A DNA stretch of 64,000 nt from Petralouisia muris (GTDB lineage: Bacteria > Bacillota > Clostridia > Lachnospirales > Lachnospiraceae). The position numbers and the translations under genes were made by a program. The notes beneath the pieces were generated by a model that saw only the letters and a list, made by a program, of their open reading frames with translations, ran no database searches and had not been told where the DNA came from. This document shows, piece after piece, positions 60,420 to 64,000 of the stretch; the first letter of the stretch is position 1, and every line of letters starts with the position of its first letter. Where the stretch lies: the NCBI RefSeq assembly GCF_004793545.1, contig NZ_SRYA01000008.1:1-64000 (forward strand), given 5' to 3'.

Positions 60420-61181
60420 ATGAAGCAGTTAAATGAAAAGGTAGCAATTATCACAGGCGCAGGGCAGGGAATTGGAAAGGGGCTCGCCCTTCACCTGGCA
60501 AAGAGGGGCGTTAAAATCGTATGTATTGGAAGACGTCCCGAACCCATTGCCCAGACTGCAAAAGAGGTTCAGGAATTGGGAAGCCAGAGTTTCTCCATGT
60601 CATGCAACACGGCGGATCGGGAACAGGTAAAAGAAGCTGTGAAAAAAACAGTGGAAACTTTTGGAACCGTTGACGTTATGATTAACAATGCGCAGAGTAT
60701 TCCGCCCAACGCGCCAGTGGAAGAAACTACTTATGAGAATATGTATCTGGCATGGTCCACCGGAACCATCGGCTCTCTGAATTTTATGCAGGAATGTTTT
60801 CCGTATATGAAAGAGCAGCAGGAAGGCCGTATCATCAATTTTGCATCTGCAACTGGAATGTTTGGATATGCTGGACAGCTTGCCTATGCGTGCAACAAAG
60901 AATCCATCCGGGGCATGACAAAAATTGCAGCCAAGGAATGGGGACAGTACGGAATAAGCGTGAACTGTGTTCTTCCAGGTGCAGAATCGCCTGCAGCCAA
61001 AGAATGGGCTAAAAAGTTCCCAGAAAAATATCAGGCGATTATTCAACAGCAGCCAATGCGCCGTCTTGGTGATCCGGAAAATGACATCGCTCCTGTAATC
61101 GCCTTTTTAAGCGGTCCGGACAGTTGTTATTTCTCTGGCCAGTGTCTGCTGGTAGACGGCGGATATTCCATTATGCCATAA
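60420..61181 (+). CDS. SDR-family NAD(P)-dependent oxidoreductase
   Basis: A 253-residue classical short-chain dehydrogenase. ITGAGQGIGKGLA (residues about 11-23) is the cofactor loop, NNAQSIPP follows, and the catalytic set is S143, Y156 and K160 region (FASATGMFGYAGQLAYACNKES). The position of R near residue 38 (GRRPEP) suggests NADP preference. The family includes FabG-like and bile-acid-active enzymes in gut Clostridia; substrate is not predictable here. AGGAAAGAAGG precedes the ATG. It stands alone. Confidence 0.88.
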   Translation: MKQLNEKVAIITGAGQGIGKGLALHLAKRGVKIVCIGRRPEPIAQTAKEVQELGSQSFSMSCNTADREQVKEAVKKTVETFGTVDVMINNAQSIPPNAPVEETTYENMYLAWSTGTIGSLNFMQECFPYMKEQQEGRIINFASATGMFGYAGQLAYACNKESIRGMTKIAAKEWGQYGISVNCVLPGAESPAAKEWAKKFPEKYQAIIQQQPMRRLGDPENDIAPVIAFLSGPDSCYFSGQCLLVDGGYSIMP

Positions 61182-61265
61182 AATAGGGAAAGAAGATATT
61201 ATTCTTCGGCAGTTCAATATTGCGGCGGCCTATGTTTTCGTGTGGGTGCGCATCCCCCAGTGGGG

Positions 61266-61302
61266 CTATATATCTGGCATTTTTAAAATGCCAGATATAT
61301 AG
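61266..61302. terminator. Perfect 18-bp palindromic hairpin between SDR and cupin genes
   Basis: CTATATATCTGGCATTTT (61266-61283) and AAAATGCCAGATATATAG (61285-61302) are exact complements around a single T. A smaller CCCC-AGT-GGGG hairpin lies just before it. It sits between convergent genes and could end both transcripts, although there is no T tract. Confidence 0.55.
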
Positions 61303-61342
61303 ATTTAGAAGAAAGTTCATAAATGGAAGATTTAAGCATTCT

Positions 61343-61699
61343 CTAGTTCTCCAGGATGGCGTCATCCTTCGTATAGCCTTCCAGAGAATGTTCTTTTACC
61401 TGGATGCAGGCAAAGCTCATGGCAGTATCCTCTGAGGCGAAGAATTGACGCTTTGCAGCCGGGGCAATCCGAAGCCAGTCGCCAGCTGTAAGTTCCGTAG
61501 TCTCCCCATCAATCACAGCCTTGCCGTTTCCTGCAAGAATGACATAGATTTCCTCGTTATTTTTATGCCAGTGAACAAACGGCACACAGGCTCCTGCCGG
61601 AAGATTGTTGATGCTCACTTCTGCTCCGGTTAAGGAAAGCCTGTCATGAAGTTCCGTTCTTGCATCCTGTCCTACCTTTACTTTGTTAAAATTTGCCAT
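61343..61699 (-). CDS. Cupin-domain protein
   Basis: A 118-residue single-cupin protein. PFVHWHKNNEEIYVILAGNG (residues about 40-59) is cupin motif 1 with the H-H-E metal ligands; GDWLRIAPAAKRQF is motif 2. ATG 61699 is chosen because AGGTG lies upstream and the fold begins here. Such proteins bind a metal and serve as small enzymes or sensors; substrate unknown. Two direct CTTGTTGTAAT repeats lie upstream. Confidence 0.85.
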   Translation of the reverse strand: MANFNKVKVGQDARTELHDRLSLTGAEVSINNLPAGACVPFVHWHKNNEEIYVILAGNGKAVIDGETTELTAGDWLRIAPAAKRQFFASEDTAMSFACIQVKEHSLEGYTKDDAILEN

Positions 61700-61774
61700 A
61701 ATAATCACCTGTTCCTTTCGTTGATTCTGGGCGTAAATGCTATTGTAAATGTGCATTCTCTGCCCTTGCGTGCG

Positions 61775-61827
61775 CTTGTTGTAATATTGATTGATACAAC
61801 TATGTTATATCATGGACTTGTTGTAAT
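61775..61827. promoter_or_regulatory. Twin CTTGTTGTAAT boxes upstream of the cupin gene
   Basis: CTTGTTGTAAT occurs at 61775-61785 and 61817-61827, 42 bp (four helical turns) apart, in the region between the cupin gene and the trp promoter. They are likely regulator sites for the cupin gene. Confidence 0.5.
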
Positions 61828-61872
61828 GTCAATAGTTATAACGGTTTTTTTATTTTTAAAATGATTATTCTA

Positions 61873-61901
61873 TTGACATTGCAAGAGGACTGTGCTATGA
61901 T
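61873..61901 (+). promoter_or_regulatory. trp operon promoter
   Basis: TTGACA (61873-61878) and TATGAT (61896-61901) are 17 bp apart with TGC before the -10, a strong sigma-A promoter leading into the T-box leader. Confidence 0.8.
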
Positions 61902-61907
61902 TTATTT

Positions 61908-62200
61908 CGATTTAAAACATTAAACTGTTGAAGCGGAGATAACGGCAATGATGCCTTTACAGAGAGCCTGCGGCGCTGAGAGTCAGGTAAGAAACAAGTT
62001 GTCAAATGGACCGCTGAGGGCGCAGTCAAATGTGATTTTCACAAAGTAATCTGCGACGTTGCAGGCAGACGTTATTTGCCGGGGATATGTTGGTATCCTG
62101 CTTAAGGGCACGGCTATGCCGTGAATCAAGGTGGCACCGCGGATAATAATGGTATTATTCGTCCTTGACAGAGAGTATATTTCTGTCAGGGGCGTTTTTA
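61908..62200 (+). promoter_or_regulatory. Tryptophan T-box leader of trpE
   Basis: The T-box sequence AAGGTGGCACCGCGG is at 62128-62142. Stem I base AGCGG (near 61932) pairs with CCGCT (near 62011), directly after a TGG triplet at 62007-62009 that serves as tryptophan specifier. CACGGC/GCCGTG (62109-62123) is a Stem III-like hairpin. The terminator pairs CCTTGACAGA (62163-62172) with TCTGTCAGGG (62182-62191) before a T tract. Uncharged tRNA-Trp should turn the operon on. Confidence 0.93.
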
Positions 62201-62255
62201 TTTTACTTCTTTGACAGAAAATCGAAGGAGCGCTATTTATTTGGAGGTACAGATT

Positions 62256-63722
62256 ATGAAAATTTTACCGAACCTTAGTGAGGTTAAAAAAATCGCAGCC
62301 GCAGGAACATACCATGTGCTGCCAGTGAGCTGTGAGATTCTTTCTGATTTCATCACGCCCATTGAAACGATGAAAATACTGAAAAACGTGTCCACCCATT
62401 GCTATATGCTGGAATCAGCCCAGGCAAACGAAACATGGGGGCGCTATACGTTTCTTGGCTTTGATCCGAAGCTGGAAATTACCTGTATCGGCGGCGAAAT
62501 AAAGGCCGGCGATTTTAAGGGGAAGATTGATAATCCCTCTGAATATCTTCGCCGGATTCTGGCTGATTATAAAAGTCCGCGCTTTGCGTATCTTCCTCCT
62601 TTTACAGGCGGGCTGGTGGGATACTTTTCCTATGATTATTTCGGATACAGTGAGCCGGCCGTGCGATGTGAGGTGGAAGATACGGAAGACTTTAAGGATG
62701 TTGACCTGATGCTTTTTGACAAGGTAATCGCCTTTGACCATTTCCGGCAGAAAATTATCCTCATTGTAAATATGGCGCTGGATCATGCAGAAGAGGAATA
62801 TCACAAAGCAGTTAGGGAGATTAATCAGCTTGCAGCCCTTCTTCGAAACGGCGAGAAGAAGAAGGAGCCGGGCGGGAAGCTGCTGGGCGAAGTTACGCCG
62901 CTGTACGAAAAGGAACAGTTCTGCGGCATGGTAGAGCAGGCAAGGCATTATATCCATGAGGGCGATATTTTTCAAATTGTTCTTTCCAACCGATTGAGCG
63001 CTCCCTTTGAAGGAAGTCTTTTCAACGCTTATCGTGTGCTTCGAACGCTCAATCCTTCGCCGTATATGTTCTATTTTTCAGGCACCGACGTGGAGGTTGC
63101 AGGAGCCTCCCCGGAAACCTTAGTAAAGCTGGAGAACGGCGTGCTGCATACGTTTCCTCTTGCAGGAACCAGGCCGCGGGGCAAAACCGACGGGGAAGAC
63201 AAAGCCCTGGAACAGGAGCTGCTTGCAGACGAAAAAGAACTTGCCGAACACAATATGCTGGTAGACTTGGGGCGGAATGATCTTGGCAAAATCAGCAGAT
63301 TTGGCACCGTTCAGGTTGAAACGCTGCATTCGGTGGAACGCTTTTCTCATGTCATGCACATCGGATCTACCGTCCGCGGCGAGATTGCAGAGGGTTACGA
63401 TGCGTTAGACGCTATTGAGGCGGTACTGCCTGCAGGAACGCTCTCCGGAGCGCCTAAAATCAGGGCCTGCCAGTTGATCGGACAGCTGGAAAACAATAAG
63501 CGGGGCATCTACGGCGGCGCCATCGGATATATCGGCTTCACCGGAAATATGGATACCTGCATTGCCATTCGCATTGCCTATAAGAAAAACGGCAAAGTAT
63601 TTGTGAGAAGCGGAGCCGGAATCGTAGCGGATTCCATACCCGAAAAGGAATTTGAGGAATGCCTGAATAAAGCGAAATCTTCGCTCCAGGCATTGGAGCT
63701 TGCACAGGAGGCGGAATTATGA
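62256..63722 (+). CDS. trpE: Anthranilate synthase component I
   Basis: A 488-residue chorismate-using enzyme, first step of tryptophan synthesis. The N-terminal regulatory part contains LESAQANETWGRYTFLG (residues about 50-66), where tryptophan feedback usually acts; the catalytic part has FQIVLSNRL, GASPETLVKL-type, the LPAGTLSGAPKIRA block (near residue 392) and a GGAIGYIGFTGNMDTCIAIR end. ATG 62256 has TTGGAGG 8 nt upstream; the earlier frame start lies in the leader. Its stop overlaps the trpG start (ATGA). Confidence 0.95.
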   Translation: MKILPNLSEVKKIAAAGTYHVLPVSCEILSDFITPIETMKILKNVSTHCYMLESAQANETWGRYTFLGFDPKLEITCIGGEIKAGDFKGKIDNPSEYLRRILADYKSPRFAYLPPFTGGLVGYFSYDYFGYSEPAVRCEVEDTEDFKDVDLMLFDKVIAFDHFRQKIILIVNMALDHAEEEYHKAVREINQLAALLRNGEKKKEPGGKLLGEVTPLYEKEQFCGMVEQARHYIHEGDIFQIVLSNRLSAPFEGSLFNAYRVLRTLNPSPYMFYFSGTDVEVAGASPETLVKLENGVLHTFPLAGTRPRGKTDGEDKALEQELLADEKELAEHNMLVDLGRNDLGKISRFGTVQVETLHSVERFSHVMHIGSTVRGEIAEGYDALDAIEAVLPAGTLSGAPKIRACQLIGQLENNKRGIYGGAIGYIGFTGNMDTCIAIRIAYKKNGKVFVRSGAGIVADSIPEKEFEECLNKAKSSLQALELAQEAEL

Positions 63723-64000
63723 TTTTACTCATTGATAATTATGACAGTTTTTCCTATAACCTCTATCAGCTGATCGGCGGAATTGATTCTGATATCAGGG
63801 TCATTCGAAACGATGAAATGACAGTCAAAGAAATCTGGGATATGAATCCTGAGCGCATCATTTTGTCACCCGGTCCGGGAAGGCCTGAAGATGCAGGAAT
63901 TAGTATTGAAGCCGTAAAAGCGTTTGGCCCAACTATTCCTGTTCTCGGCGTCTGCCTGGGTCACCAGGCCATATGCGCTGCGTTCGGCGCAGCAATTACT
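63719..64000 (+). CDS. trpG: Anthranilate synthase component II, cut by window end
   Basis: The first 94 codons of the glutamine amidotransferase subunit. LLIDNYDSFSYNLYQL opens the class I fold, ILSPGPGRPEDAG forms the oxyanion region, and GVCLGHQAI near residue 78 carries the nucleophile cysteine. It supplies ammonia to TrpE. GGAGGCGG lies before the ATG. The end of the gene and the other trp genes lie beyond the window. Confidence 0.95.
   Translation, partial: MILLIDNYDSFSYNLYQLIGGIDSDIRVIRNDEMTVKEIWDMNPERIILSPGPGRPEDAGISIEAVKAFGPTIPVLGVCLGHQAICAAFGAAIT

Overview
The window looks like a chromosomal stretch from a gut-type, low-to-mid GC Firmicute, most likely Lachnospiraceae/Clostridia. 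The grounds are strong AGGAGG-type ribosome sites, two T-box leaders, an aspS-gatCAB operon, O-acetylhomoserine sulfhydrylase, a mannose-family PTS and a Tn916-like integrase. Species cannot be fixed from sequence alone.

Layout. 1-1700: IS110-family element whose transposase is split by an in-frame TAG. 1766-7700: end of a prophage-like integrative element (holin, four-domain endolysin, HTH/zinc-finger protein, two excisionase-like proteins, tyrosine integrase, AT-rich FRG-domain cargo). 7829-12600: housekeeping genes (LMW phosphatase, gamma-carbonic-anhydrase-like protein, TtcA-like, MetY), a decayed sigma-factor locus and a membrane protein/truncated PadR pair. 13260-23645: complete type III-A CRISPR-Cas locus (cas6-csm1-csm2-csm3-csm4-csm5, CRISPR array, cas1-cas2-csm6). 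23824-27457: DHFR-like protein, then a tightly packed DUF4261 / micro-ORF / DUF6602-like / RmlD-like cluster. 28012-29832: chemoreceptor. 29962-35705: T-box-controlled aspS-gatC-gatA-gatB with two separate tandem-repeat expansions in non-coding parts.

36229-44410: GntR regulator divergent from a sugar-acid operon (alcohol dehydrogenase, TRAP transporter, UxaA, UxaB) that fits L-galactonate-like catabolism through tagaturonate and altronate; repeated TGTATACA palindromes are the likely operators. 44447-49199: Uma2 remnant, MATE exporter, then an AAA-ATPase/HNH pair resembling Septu (PtuAB) anti-phage defence. 49687-57145: mannose-family PTS flanked by two SIS-domain proteins, with a HAD hydrolase and two tandem HutC-type GntR regulators; the set resembles Salmonella gfr (fructoselysine/glucoselysine use). 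57150-58013: graveyard of gene remnants. 58151-61699: small regulators, acetyltransferase, DUF2164, SDR and cupin. 61873-64000: trp promoter, Trp T-box, trpE and the start of trpG, cut by the window end.

The most interesting parts are the defence content (type III-A locus with its neighbours, the Septu-like pair, the FRG cargo gene), the tandem repeats inside the aspS T-box leader and between aspS and gatC, and the two catabolic operons with readable operator repeats. No tRNA or rRNA gene was recognised. All family assignments come from reading motifs; no database search was run.
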